The notes: generated from the sequence alone by a model not told the origin. A stretch of 64,000 nucleotides of DNA from Aedes albopictus (GCF_035046485.1 NC_085138.1:4525409-4589408); one strand, 5' to 3'. Positions 20,807 to 33,727 are shown, counted from the first letter of the stretch. Made by a program: numbers and translations.

Positions 20807-23800
20807 CAAGGGCGTAGCCAGCTTTTCGGCCAGGGGGGGGGGGGGGGCGAGCACCCTTACACTGAAAACCACTTTGCAGTAACAAGGAGTTCAAATACTT
20901 CATCATTTAAAAAAAAATAAAAGTGAAGTATGAAATATGGGTGATTAACAGGAATGGTTCAATGGAAGAATCATATATGATTATAATCCTGAGGAATTCC
21001 TCAAGATATTGCTTCAGGAATTTCTTAACAAATGCCATCATGAATTTGAATTTATCCAGCAGTTTCTCCAGAAATTTCTTTAATATTTTTCCAGGTTTTT
21101 TTTAATGTAGATATTCCAGTAGAAATTACCTTCGGAAAACTTGCAGTAATTCCATTGGGAATACCTTCAGAATTTTCTTCAATAAATCCTCCAGAAGTTT
21201 TATTACGCATTTCACCATGCATTCTTTTGAGAATTTTCCCAGTAATTCTTTACAAATATCATTCTTAATTCCACCAGAAATCCGTTTGAGAAGCTCCAGA
21301 AAATACTTTAAGAACTTCTCCGGGAATTCTTTCAAAAATTCCAATCAAACTAAGATTAATTTCCTTGAGGAATACCCTAAGAAATTTTTGGAGAAATTTC
21401 TTCGAAAAATTCTTTGATGAATTCTTTCGGAATTACCGGAAAAAAATTCTTTGGAAATTTCTAAAGGAATTCCTTCGGAAATTCCTGGAGGAATATCTTT
21501 GGAAATTGCTAGAGGAATGCATTCGAAAATTTTTAAAGGAATCAATTAAAAAATAATTTCAGGAATTTATTTTGAAAATCCTTAAGGAATTCCACCGGAA
21601 ATTCCTTGACAAATTCTTCAGAAATCTTTTGAGGAATTCCTTCATTTCTAAAGCACCTTGAGAAATTCCATAAGACATTCCATCGAGAGTTCTTCTACGA
21701 TTTCCTTTAGAAGATTCTTCGGGAATTCCTTGAGGAATTTCTTTGAAATAGATTTAGAATATTCCTTGAGGAACTCCTTCGGAGTTTTCGTGAGGAATTC
21801 TTCCGAAAGTTCCTTGAGGAATACCTTCAAAAATTCTTGGAGGTATTCATCCGGAAATTTCTGTGAGAATTCCTTCCCAAACTCCTGAAGCATTTTTTTC
21901 GAAAATATCGAAAAAAAAATCCACTAAAAGTCTCATGAGATATCCCTTCTGAAATTCCATAAGGAATTTCTTTAAAAATCTTTCAAAACTTCCTTGAAAA
22001 AATATTTTGGAAATTCCTGAAGAAATGCTTTTTGTGATTTTTTTTTATTTCCTTGAGTAACTCATTCGGAAATTCTTTGAAGAATTCCTTTGTAAATGCC
22101 TTGATAAGGAAAATTCGGAAATTGTTAAAGGAGTTCGTTTGGAAATTTTTTTGACATATGTCTGAAATGTCTTATGGAATACCTTTGGAAATTTCGTGAG
22201 AAATTGTTTGATGAGTTCGTTGAGGAATTTTTTCGTTTTTTTTTATAAATCTTTACGAAATTCCTCAAGGAATTCCAGCGAAAGATCCTTGAGAAGTTTC
22301 TTCGGAAATTCCTCAAGAAATTCCTTCAAAAATGTATTGCGGAACTCCTACGAAAACTTGACAAACTTCTTCAAACATTCCTTCAAAAACACGTTTGGGT
22401 ATTATGTGAGAAAATCCTAAGGAAATTTTTTGAGGACAACCGTCAAAAATTTTTGGAGGAATTCATTCGGAAATTTTTGGAGGTATTTCAAGGCAAATCC
22501 ATAAAAAATTTCTTTGGAAATTTCGGAAGGGATTTCTTTGGAAATTCGAAGAGGAATCGCTTTGGAAATTCAGGAGAAAATCCTTTGAAAATCCCAGGAG
22601 AAATTTCTTTGAAAATTCCTGGAGGAATTCCTACGGAAATTCCTGGACAAACTCCTCCGGAAACTCATGAAGGAATTCTTCGGGAAAATCCTGGAGGAAT
22701 TCCCTCGGAAATTCTTTAAGGAAGTCCTTCGAGAATTCGTGGAGGATTTCCTTCGGAAATTCCTGGAGTAATTCCTTCGGAAATACCTGGAGAAATTCCT
22801 TTCTGAAATTTCTGGAGGAATTCTTTCGGAAATTCATGAAGGAATTCCTTCAGAAAATCGTTGAGCGATTTCGCAAAAGTCCTGGAGGAATTCCTTCTGA
22901 AATTTATGGAGGAACTCCTTCGGAAATTCGTGAAGGAATTCCTGGAGAAATTCTTTCGGAAATTCGTGGTGGAATTCCTTCGGACATTCATGAAAGAATT
23001 CCGGCAGGAAATCCTTTGAAAATTCCAGGTGAAATTTCTTTGAAAATCCCTTGAGGAATTCCACCGGAAATTACTGCAGGAATTCCCTAGGAAATTCCAG
23101 GAGGAATGCCTTCTGAAATTGCTGGATGATTTCCTTCGGAAATTCCTGAAGGAATTCCTTCGGAAATTTATGAAGGAATTCTTTCGGAAATTCCAGGAGG
23201 AATTTCTCAGGGAATTCCTTGAGGAATTCCTTTGAAAATTCGTGGAGGAATTTCTTCAGAAATTCGTGAATGAATTCTTTCGGAAAATTTCTGGAGCAAT
23301 TCCTTCGGAAATTCATGGAGGAACTCCTTCGGAAAATGCTTAAGGATTTCCTTCGCAAAATTCCTGGAGGAATTCCTTCTGAAATTCATGGAGGAATTCC
23401 TTCGGTATTTCCTGGAGGAATTCCTCCGGAAATTCCTCGAGGAATTTCTTCCGAAATTCGTGGAGGGATTCCGTCGGAAAATTTCTGGAGGAATTCCTTT
23501 GGAAATTCATGTAGGAATTCCTTCGGAAAATTCTTTAGAAATTCCTTCGCAAAATTCCTGGAGGAATTCATACGGAAATTCATGGAGGAATTCCTTCGGA
23601 CATTCATGGAGGAATTCCTTCGGACATTCATGGAGGAATTCCTTCGGAAATTCCAGGAGGACATCCTTTAAAAATTCCAGGAGGAATTCCTTTGAAAATT
23701 CCTAGAAGAATTTCTTCGGATATTCTTGGAGGAATTCCTCCGGAAATTTCTCGAGGAATTTCTTCGGAAAATCGTAGAGGAAATCCGTCGGAAAATTTCC

Positions 23801-26498
23801 GGAGGAATTTCTTCTGAAATTCATGGAGGCATTCTTTCGGAAAATCCTTTAGAAATTCCTTGGCAAAATTCCTGGAGGAACTTTAGGCAATTCATGGAGG
23901 AATTCCTTCGAAAATTCATGGAGGGATTTCTTCGGACATTCATGAAGGAATTCCTTCGGAAATTCCAGGAGGAAATCCTTTGAAAATTCCAAGAGGAATT
24001 CCCTTGAAAATTAATGGAAGAATTCCTTCGGAAATTCCTGGAGGAATTCCTCCGGAAATTCCTAGAGTAATTCCTCCAGAAATTTGAGTGAGGATTTTTT
24101 CCGAAATTTCCTGGAGGAATTTCTCCGGAAGTTCCTGCAGGATTTCCCTCGGAAATTTCTGGGGGAATTGCCACGGAAATTCCTGGAGGAATTCTCTCGG
24201 AAATACATTGAGGAATTCATTTGGAAAATCCTGAAGGAATTCCTTCGCAAAATTCCTGGTGGAATTACATCGGAAATTCATGTAGAAATTTCGAAAGGAA
24301 TTTCTTCAGGAATTTCCGACAGAATTTCTCCTGGAATTTCTGAAGGAATTCTTCCTGGAATTTAAAAAAAATCCTTCAGGAATTTCCAAAAGAGTTTTTC
24401 CAGGAATCTCCGAAGGAATTTCCAAAGGAATTCCTCCAGGAATTTCCAATGGAATTCCTCCGCGAATTTTTAAAGAAATTCATCCAAAAATTTCCGAAGG
24501 AATTCCTCCAGGAATTTCCGAAATAATTGCTCCACGAATTTCAGAAGGAATGCATCCAAGAGATTCCGGAGGGATTTCTCCAGGAATTTCCGAAGAAATT
24601 CCGCTAAGAATTTCCGAAAGAATTCCTGCAGGAATTTCCAAAGGAATTCCTCCATGAATCTTCAAACGAATTTGTCCAGCTATTTCCGAAGGAATTCCTC
24701 TCGGAATTTCCGAAAGAAATCCTCCAGGAATTTTTGAAGAAATTCTTAACGGAATTTGTAAAGGAATTCCTCCATGAATTTTCGAGGGAATTCCTCTTGG
24801 AATTTCCAAAAAATAAAATCCAAAAAGACTTTCCGAAAAAAATTCTCCAGGAATTTCCGAAGGAATACCTCCAGGAATTTCTGAAGGAATTCCTCCAGGA
24901 ATTTCCGAAGGAATTCCTCCAGTAATTTCCGAAGAAATTATTCCAGGAATCATAAAAAGCATTCCTCTAAGAAGTTTAGAATGATTTTTTTCCAGGAATG
25001 TCCTAAGTAATTCATCCAAGGATTTTCTCAGGAATTTCTCTATAGATTTCTGAAAGTATGCCTCCAGAAATTTCCGGAGGTATTCATCCAAGATTTTTCG
25101 AGGGTTCTCTCCAAGGAATTCCTTCAGGAATTTCCGAAGGAATTCTTCCAGGTATTTGCGAAGGGATTCCTCCAAGAAGTTTGGAAGGAATTCCTTCTGG
25201 ATTTTTTCAAGGAATTCCTCCAGGATTTTTTGAAGGAATTGCTTCAGGAATTTCCGAAGCAATTCCTCCCGGAATTTCCGAAAGAATTCCTCCAGGAATT
25301 CCTAAAGAAATTCCTTCTGGCATTTCCGAATGAATTCCTCCAGGAATCTCCAAAAGAATTCGTCCAGCAATTTCCGAAGGAATTCCTCCCGGAATTTCTG
25401 AAATAATTCCTCCAGAAATTTCCGAAAGTATTCATCCAAGATTTTTCGAAGGACCTCGCCAAGGAATTTTCGATGGAATTCCTCCAGTAATTTCCGAACG
25501 AAGTCCTTCAGGAATTTTTGATGGAATTTCTCCAGATATTTCCGAAGGATTTCTTCTAGGATTTTGCGAAGGGATTCCTCCAAGAATTTTGGAAGGAATT
25601 CCTCCAGGAATTTCCAATGGAATTCGTCCAGCAATTTCACATGGAATTCCTTCAGGAATTTCCGAAAGAATTCCTCCAGGAATTTTTAAAGGAATTTCAA
25701 AGAAATTCGTCCAGCAATTTTCGAAGGAATTCCTTCAGTAATTGCCGAAGAAACTATTGCAGGAATTTCCGAAGGATTTCCTCCTGGAATTTCCAATGAA
25801 ATTCGTCCAGCAATTTCCGAAGGAATTCCTCCCGATATTCCTAAAGGAATTCCTCCTGGAATTCCAAAGGAATTCGTCCAGCAATTTCCGAAGGAATTCC
25901 TCCCGAAATTTCTAAAAGAATTCCTCCAGAAATTTCCGAAGGAATTCCTCCTGGAATTTCCGAAGGAAATCCTCCTGGAATTTCCGAAGGAATTCCTCCA
26001 GGAATTTCCAAAGGAATCCTTCAGGACATTCCGAAGGAATTCCTCCAGGAATTTTCAATGACATTCGTCCAGCAATTTCCGAAGGAATTTCTCCAGGAAT
26101 TTCCAAAAGCATTCCTCCAGGAAGTTTGGAATTATTTTGTCCAGGAATTTCGTAAGGAATTCACCTAAGGATTTCCTCACGAATTTCTCTATGGATTTCT
26201 GAAAGAATTCCTCCAGGAATCTCTGAAGGTATTCATCCAAGATTTTTCCAAGGAACTGCCCAAGGAATTTCCGAAGGAATTGCTCCAGGAATTTACGAAG
26301 GAATCCTTCAGGAATTTCCGAAGAATTTCCGAAGGAATTCCTGCATACATTAAAAAAAAATACGAGGATGCAGGAGAATTTTATTTTTACTAGTCAAAAA
26401 CAGCTCTGATCATCAAAGTTTTACGGTTAAGTTAAAATATAGTTGCTCGGTCAGGGGGGGCCACGGCCCCCCCCTGCCCCCCTCTGGCTACGCCCTTG
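20807..26498. mobile_element. Non-autonomous hAT element filled with minisatellite
   Basis: 5,692 bp. Perfect 15-bp TIRs CAAGGGCGTAGCCAG / CTGGCTACGCCCTTG, the terminal sequence type common in hAT elements, and an 8-bp target duplication TTTCCACC. Left subterminal (20822-20985) has a G14 run and AT-rich unique DNA; right subterminal (26346-26483) ends with a C-rich run. No transposase. The interior is a 24-bp tandem array. It interrupts RTE-E at its SWLDG codons. Confidence 0.88.
20985..26345. repeat. 24-bp minisatellite, about 220 units, polarity reversed near 24.29 kb
   Basis: Unit GGAATTCCTTCGGAAATTCC plus TGGA, with heavy variation and many EcoRI sites. From about 21 kb to 24.29 kb units read in this direction; from there to 26.34 kb they read as the reverse complement, so the array forms a giant imperfect inverted repeat (about 3.3 and 2.05 kb arms). 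Because 24 is divisible by 3, every frame tends to stay open, giving spurious 8-residue repeats such as IPSEIPGG. Left end is the most degenerate. Confidence 0.92.
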
Positions 26499-26506
26499 TT
26501 TCCACC

Positions 26507-26545
26507 AGCTGGCTAGATGGTGTTTCGCCTGTTCACGGTTGAAGA
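26507..26545 (+). pseudogene. RTE-E fragment, continuation
   Basis: AGCTGGCTAGATGGTGT corresponds to the SWLDG codons of the RTE RT, continuing 20160-20806 once the hAT element is discounted. The match fades after about 40 bp. Confidence 0.6.
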
Positions 26546-26722
26546 CATACGCAGCCAGTACGAGAAAGAAACCTGGAAAATATTTGGGTAAGGACAGGTA
26601 AGGACAAGCTCATTGGTATCCCAAGATGGCCGACTTTTGCACTCCACCTTCTTATTTTAAGCTCATGACAAGTGAGTCATGAGTCATCTTGTCATCGAGC
26701 ACTCACTCAAAGCGGCCAGGTC

Positions 26723-26914
26723 CAATGAGGTACAGATACAGGTGGCGCAGATAAACATTGCGAACCACTAGTTGTCTCTATTGTTCTACCGCTGATCAAA
26801 TGCAACTCAATTAGTGACGTCACTAATTGAGTTGCATTTGATCGGCGGTAGAACAAAAGAGACAACTAGTGATTTGCAATGTTTATCTGCGCCACCTGTA
26901 TCTGTACCTCATTG
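26723..26914. mobile_element. Palindromic MITE with 9-bp target duplication
   Basis: Two arms of about 96 bp meet at GTGACGTCAC (about 26818). Ends CAATGAGGTACAG / CTGTACCTCATTG. Flanked by GGCCAGGTC at 26714-26722 and 26915-26923. A 9-bp duplication with TIRs occupying the whole element suggests a Mutator-like or foldback MITE; class inferred. Confidence 0.85.
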
Positions 26915-27182
26915 GGCCAGGTCTACTTCGACGTGTTTACCGCACATTCGATATACTTCCACTTTTTGAAGTTGAAAAACCTCTCAAATTACCATTCTTC
27001 GTTTGGTCGGTTCGTCTATAGTTAATCATATCAACATGCGAACTACTTTGCCACATTCAAATTTGTTCCAGGTCACGATTTTTACAAATTTACACACTTC
27101 CACGGAACAATAACTTGACGCAATCAATGCTAGCATCCATCTTGTTCCCATATAAACCATTACACAGCGCAACATTTTGTTG

Positions 27183-28196
27183 TCTCAAGAGCAAACTTAT
27201 GTGTCTCTGACAGATTTTGGGCCACTGAATCCGAATCCGGGCTCAGAATTGCTCCAGCACGTCACAATTTTGAGCTATACCTTTTTTGACTGCAAGCCAT
27301 GAAGAATGAAAATATTTTTTGTAAACAATCTGTTGAGGATTGTCTGACATCATAGTTGACGATCACAATAAATGATAATTGCTGTACCTTGTTCATGTTT
27401 GCTGTACCTTCAGTAAACATTGGAGCTAATGCAATCTAGTAGGCGATGTGGTATCGTCATTCATTCGTATACATTCTTTTCTCTCTCCCTTCGCAACCAG
27501 CAACTGAAGCACACGTGTTTGGTGTGTCAGATTCAAGAGCTTACACAATCAAAGAGTTACTTGATCAATTAACATCTAAAATTTTAATAAACCAATTTAT
27601 ACCAAATATTTCGTTTTACCAAATCAAATTAGATACTTTTTAGCATTTTATGGTAGGTACTACGGTGTACAATATTTAGAAGGTGATATCTTCCGGAAAT
27701 CTGACAGTTTTTTGATGACGTAATTCATATCGTTCATAGGCGTTTCCACAATGATCTAGTACTCCTCCCCAATTTAATCAACGTAAAACGATAAGAACGA
27801 CGTCACATGTTTACATCCAAAAATGATTTTTACATACGTTACTAGCCTGCCTTGTGATATTTATGCCGTGGTAGGTACATTATTTGCCATACAAGTTAGT
27901 CTCCGAAATGCAAGTTCAGTACCCAACTTAAAATGTTTAAAACTATGAAATTTGATAAGGTAAATGAAATATTTGGCAAAAACCGTTAATTTAGGTGTTC
28001 ATTGACCATACCTTGATGGCTTTAAAAAAATAATGCCCATGCTTAATGGCTTGCAGTCAAAAAAGCCCAAAATCACACATTTTACCCCATAAATTGAGGT
28101 ACAGCTCAAAATTGTGACGTGCTGCAGCAAATCTGAGCCCGGATTCGGATTCAGTGGCCCAAAATCTGTCAGAGACACATAAGTTTGCTTTTGAGA
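27183..28196. repeat. 1-kb element with about 110-bp inverted termini
   Basis: 27191-27300 (GCAAACTTATGTGTCTCTGA...) is inverted at about 28048-28192, including the GAATCCGAATCCGGGCTCAG block. No ORF of transposase type. Contains a nested 209-bp MITE. Target duplication not clear. Confidence 0.7.
27661..27869. mobile_element. MITE F, copy 1 (about 209 bp)
   Basis: Flanked by GGTAGGTAC at 27652-27660 and 27870-27878. Its reverse complement matches 63300-63510, also flanked by a 9-bp near-duplicate. Ends share an inverted ACGG. Confidence 0.75.
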
Positions 28197-28198
28197 TA

Positions 28199-28680
28199 TG
28201 TAGTATATTGCGGAGATTCCACCTGTTTAGACTCCTGCGCGAAAATTAGTTGCGTGGATTTTTCTTGCGTTTGCCCACAGATATAAAAACAGACCACGTC
28301 CTGGTGAATATTTTACGTTGCGTTGTTAAGTACACATTTGGCGATCGTTTTGCATTATTAACAAACATTTATAATGCACCTACGCTGAAAATGAGCTTAA
28401 TCATTTTTGTGCGTCGGAATCTATAAATCTTCGCAACGGGCAATAGTGTAGTTTGATATAGGGGACTGCATTGTTTTGATTTTGTTTGGGATTCTGACGT
28501 TTCTTGGCCTTGTTGTTTACAAAATTTCTGTAAGAGTGAAAGAGAAGGAGAGAATTTCATGCAGTGCCCTATATAAGAGTAGGCTGTGAGAAGAACGTGA
28601 CAGGAGGCATGATATGAATAAATCATTATTGTTCAGTAATCCAAACAACCAAGACTATTATTATCAACTTTCTTTTTACA
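28199..28680 (+). repeat. Probable LTR of a retrotransposon
   Basis: Starts TGTAGTATATTG and ends TTTTTACA (TG...CA). Has a TATA-like ATATAAAAAC near 28280, an AATAAA polyadenylation signal at about 28618, and is immediately followed by a primer-binding-site-like sequence. No second copy lies in the window, so the LTR call rests on these signals only. Confidence 0.5.
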
Positions 28681-28698
28681 TTGGCGACGAGGATGAAC
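28681..28698 (+). other. Putative primer binding site
   Basis: TTGGCGACGAGGATGAAC directly after the LTR. TGGCGACGA-type sites complementary to a tRNA-Ser 3' end are usual in Mag-like Ty3/gypsy elements (recalled). Confidence 0.45.
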
Positions 28699-30945
28699 GG
28701 GAACCAGAAACAACACCTGGAGAAAACTCAAGTTGGCAGAAGGCAGAACGAACTGGCGATACAATTTAACTAGGAGGAACGATCCGGTCCTATTTAGGAG
28801 GAAAGTAGACAAAGGTAACCAAGACGAGTAAATCGTTTTATTAAAATAGAGGTAAGTGGTAAAATGACCTTCCGTTTCATAAAAGTAAAAGGGTTTTCTT
28901 ATACTGAAAAAAAAAAGAACGACGTTGGGCCTTATTACAAGTTTCACTTCACGGCCGTTATGTTTGTTCAAAGACCAACGGTAAACAGAAACAAGACCGA
29001 GACAGTGGATTTTGGAAAAATGTAATGCCAAAGGTTTGAAGTAAAAGTCATATAATCAGACTATAGCATATTATTGTTGATTAACATTGGAAAAATGTTA
29101 AAATAAGTCTGCTGTCGTAAGATAGCTCACTTTGTCAATATAGTACAACGGAGGTTGTTGCTTGTGCGCTTGTCATTGTCTTCTAAATCATAAGCATGCT
29201 GTGATTGGATGTCTGTTTGAAAAAATAGATCAATAAGATGTGTGCTTGATAATGCAATGTCATCATTCAACTGATTTGTTTAATTACTATGCTCAAAATG
29301 TAGTGGATTTTAATTGGTATACTTTGCAGTGAAAGTTTTGTTTGAATATTTATATTGTTGTGGCACTTTTAGTGGTGCACAATTGCTCTAAGTGAAGATC
29401 ACTTTAAACAAGGTATGAAATGTATTAAGTAACAGTGATTTTCTCTTCTTACTGAAAAAAATCAATCATCATTTAAACCACATTTCGCATGACACTTTGA
29501 ATTAAGATTTCATGTTGATCAATTTTCACTACCGTAATACTATTCTAAGACGACAGCTATACGGTGAATTAATTTTATTAAAATGGCAGGTTTTAATGAC
29601 ACCCACATGTGTCATGTTATGTTAAACAGTTTATAAGAACATAGTATAAAGATTAAATAATCGGGTAGTGCAAAATCTCATGGCACTTCAATTCATTCCC
29701 GGACAAACCGTCACTTTAAATGAAACAAAATAATCCTTCGATATCAAAACTTAAGTTGAAATACGATAAAGTTTCTCAAACTATCTTATCATTTGGATAA
29801 ATTATTTAAAAAAATAAAATAGTGATAAATTACTTTAAAAAAATAATATAGCTTGACAGTAGTTAATGTTAATGTCACAAATGATTTACAGAAACTTATT
29901 TGGAAGTAAAATAATGTAGTACGTCAAGGGCCAATAGAAATAAATATGAAGAAAAGATCAGAACTTGTTAAACCGGAAACGCAGCGAACATTAAAGAAAG
30001 TTCAAGTCCGTTTCTTTAACAATATACAGAGATTTAGTTCGAGTGTATACTAGTATGTTTGGAGTTTATAGAAAAGATTTAAAGGGTTTCTTATGCATTT
30101 TTGAGGGTATTTTAAAATATTATCGACTTTTACAGACCAAAATTTAAGAGAAAATGACGATTAATTCAGAACCAGTGTAGAGAATTGTCAGATAAAAAAG
30201 ACAAATGACAAGGAAGATGCTGCTTTTATTACATTGTCCCAATTTGTACGGATAATAACATAATCTCGAAAATGTTTGTCTATGACAAAATACGAGCTAA
30301 ATCTAATCCGTAAATTTTAAATCATGAATTACCAATTATCATGAACTCTAAATCAAAATTTTTTTTTGTTGATTATATAACAATGATGCAATGCTTACCA
30401 ACTCTAATCGAAAATCTCAATACAAAGCTTAGAAATGTCTAAATTCGCGGGGTACGACCTTTATTATATTCCATTCCAATTGAGACAAACCTATGCGTTG
30501 GATGGATTGTCACAACAAATGCGGATTGCCTCGTTGTCTTTAGAAAACCTTCTGAAACATTTCTATATTCGAATATAGAGAACTTCGTTATCCCAGCCTA
30601 TCTGATGTTTGAAAATAAAAGAATGAAGAGGATTTCTAATCCTAGTCCATTCAAGATTGCGAAGGGTCTCTTGAAGACCAAATGAAGAAGAATAGTCTTC
30701 GTACATTTGGCATTATATTCAGTCCGCCATTTGATGTAGGAAGCGTTGTAAGCTTCAGACCATTTTCTTAAATGGCGAAGAGAGTTTCAGTCTGCATTGA
30801 AAAGACCAAATGTAGGAGACTCGTCTCAGTCCATTTGGCAGTCCAGTCTATCATGAGATGAAAGAAGTGGAACTTCACTCCATCTATGATATAGGGATAT
30901 GCAAAGAAAACTATGGGTTTCGGTATGCAATAAAAAAATAAAAAA
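28699..30945. other. Long AT-rich non-coding region downstream of the LTR
   Basis: No gag or pol motif in any frame and no long plus-strand ORF. 30620-30870 has degenerate internal repeats around CCATTTGG/GACCAAATG. Could be the body of a non-autonomous LTR element or unrelated spacer. Confidence 0.45.
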
Positions 30946-31615
30946 CCCGATTTAATCCACCTATGGTGAACAGAACCCTTCTTACACTTATTAAAATTAT
31001 TGTTGTATTATTTGTATTTAACATATTTATTTTGTGTAATTGACCAAAAGTTCTCGAAAATAAGTGGATTGGTTTCCGAAATAGCATCATGGACCATGGA
31101 CTAAACTACCAGAAATGCCAGACACCTCCTAGAATCTTGTATGGAATATTTAAAAAATAGCTTATACATTCTGGAATATTGTATCTTTTGATAACTGCCA
31201 AAAGATCTTGAATTGATTAACAAATGGGTAAGAAAATCAGCGAGATACACTTTGTCTAATATCTTCTTATCAGTCGATTAAATAAGCTCCGAAGTACTTG
31301 GTATTCATGGTTATGGTGTAGAAAGGACAAAAATGATATGTTTACTAAGTTAATCAGTTTTGGAATTAGCTAGTTATTTTGGCTGTCCGATTCTTGCATT
31401 TTTTCGACAATATATAAATTCAAAGCTTTCATTTAACATATTGTTAGTTTTCATAGAATTCCTGTGTATTTGTATTTTGTTATTTATAATTTTGTTGAAA
31501 ACAACAACCTGCTAGTATACACTTTGCATGAGGTCAGCATTATTGATTGAACAATAATTACCCATATACTGGTCAAAAACTCATGCAAGATAACAAGTGA
31601 ATATAATAATAAAAA
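30946..31615 (+). repeat. Repeat R, copy 2, piece 1 (5' part)
   Basis: Reverse-complement match to 3720-4377. Begins CCCGATTTAATCCACCTATG. Interrupted by repeat M at an A-run. Confidence 0.8.
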
Positions 31616-32029
31616 CCCCTAATTAATCCACCTAACGGTGATGGCGCCTTCCTCGTGCCTTCGAAAACACATTTCAACAAAACTCAAGTGACATGTAGAT
31701 GAATATCGCACTTTCATACGTTAAACAAAAATCCATTACATGGCACCAGAAATCATATCGTTTATGTAGCTTTGATGTTTGCGCCTATATGTCTTAAGGA
31801 CATATATGAGCGAATCCAAAGATGGCCGTCACAATGACTGCCTTGCAAATACCGAACACACGGATCTCGTCATCTATACAACAAACAGAGCTGAAAAAGC
31901 AATGAGTAGCCTTGCTCACTCGTGATAAACATTGATTAGCATTTTCGGTTCCGGGCGTTTTGTGGATGACGAGATCGGTGCTCTCAAAAATTCGAGTCAA
32001 AAATGCACCTGGACGATCTCCCATTTCAC

Positions 32030-33430
32030 CATAACAAAAAGCCGCTATCTTGAACTTTGAGCCGCAATTTTGGATTTAAGTCCGCCATCTTGACTATTCT
32101 GGATTTTATTTTTAGACTCCACATTTCTTCCCCGTACCAGATATACCCATATTGCATGGTTTTAGAGCCCAGTCCACAGTCCACAACTCGTCCCTATATC
32201 AAATAAACCCATGTGACACGGATTTAGAGCTTAAAACGTCATTAAACAGCCACCGTCTTGAATTTGGAGCCGCCATTTTGGATTTTAGATCGCCCTCTTA
32301 GAAATTGTGGTCGCCATTTTTGGACTCCGGATATCTTCCTTATACCAAATATACCCATTTTCCATAGTTTTAGAGCCTAAAACTCCATTAAACAGCCTCC
32401 ATCAAGATTTGAAGCCGCCATTTAGAATTTTAGACCGCTATCTTGGATATTAAGGTTGCCATTTATGGACTTCGGACATTTTCCCCATACAAAATATACT
32501 CTTCTTGCATGGTTTTAGGGCCTAAAACTCTGTTATACATCCGCCATTTTGAGTTTAGAGCTGCCATTTTGTATTTTAGGCCGCTATCTTGGATATTCAG
32601 GTTGCCATTTTTGGACTCCGGACACCTTCCTATACAAAATATAATCATATTGCATGGTTTTATAGTCAAAAACTCCACTTTACAACCACCATCTTGAATT
32701 TGGAGCCGCCATCTTGGATATTCAGGTCATTATTTTTGGACTCCGGACATCTTGCCCATACAAAATATACTCTTATTGCATGGTTTTCGAGCCAAAAACT
32801 CCACTAAACAACCGCCATCTTGAATTTGGAGCCGCCATCTTGGATTTTAGACCGCCATACCAAATGTACCCATATTGCATGGTTTTAGGATCTGAAACTC
32901 CTTTAAACAGCCTCCATCTTGAATTTGAAGCCGCCATCTTGAATTTTAGAACGCCATCTTGAATGTTCAGGTCGCCATTTTAGGACACCGGAAATCTACC
33001 CCATACAAAATATACCCTTATTGCATGGTTAAGAGCCTAAAACTCCGTTATACAGCCGCCATATTTAATTTGGAGCCGCCATCTTGAATTTTAGACCACC
33101 ATCTTGGATACTCAGATCGCCATTTATGGTCTCCAGACATCTTCCCCATACAAAATATACCCATGTTACATGGTTTTAGTGCCTAAAACTCCATTAAACA
33201 GCCGCCATCTTGAATTGGAGGCGCCATATAGGATTTTAGACCGCCATCTTGAATATTATGGTCGCCATTTTTGGACTCCAAACATCTTCCCCATACAAAA
33301 TATACCCATATTGCATGGTTTAGGGCTTAAAACTCCATTATACAGCCGCCATCTTGAATTTGGAGCCGCCATTTTGGATTTTAGACCGCCATCTTGAACT
33401 TTGGACCGACATCGTAGAATTTCCGGTCTC
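32030..33430. repeat. Degenerate CCATCTTG minisatellite within M
   Basis: About nine or ten units of 130-150 bp, each with GAGCCGCCATCTTG-type, GGACTCCGGACATCTTCC-type and TGCATGGTTTTAG-type blocks. M copy 2 has only about one to two units, so unit number differs strongly between copies. Confidence 0.85.
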
Positions 33431-33727
33431 CTGTGTTAATATCCTCACAAAATTTGTCAACCATGCTGAAGGTTACAAAAATCGCCGCAGTTTGATGTGT
33501 CGCATGATGGAGCTTGGTCGGGGACTTGGTTCAGTTTTATATGTATGTGGCCAGTTCTACCGGTGCTGGTCCGGATCACTCAAATGGCCATAACTCCGGA
33601 ACGCCTCGACCGATCCGGACCATTTTCTATAGCAAACAATACGGTAAAATTCCGGTTCGATTCGAGCTATAATCCGAAAAATCGGCCAATGGGAAGTGCC
33701 TTAAAAGTGAGTGACCTTTTTGTACAC

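Noticed and set aside
21126..26240. Many overlapping open frames of 60-260 codons on both strands with IPSEIPGG- or EFLRKFLE-type repeats
   Set aside because: They are by-products of a 24-bp (multiple of three) minisatellite lacking stops in all frames; no gene context, hAT ends on both sides.
20985..26345. Possible CRISPR-like array
   Set aside because: Units are contiguous and degenerate with no unique spacers; eukaryotic mosquito-type DNA.
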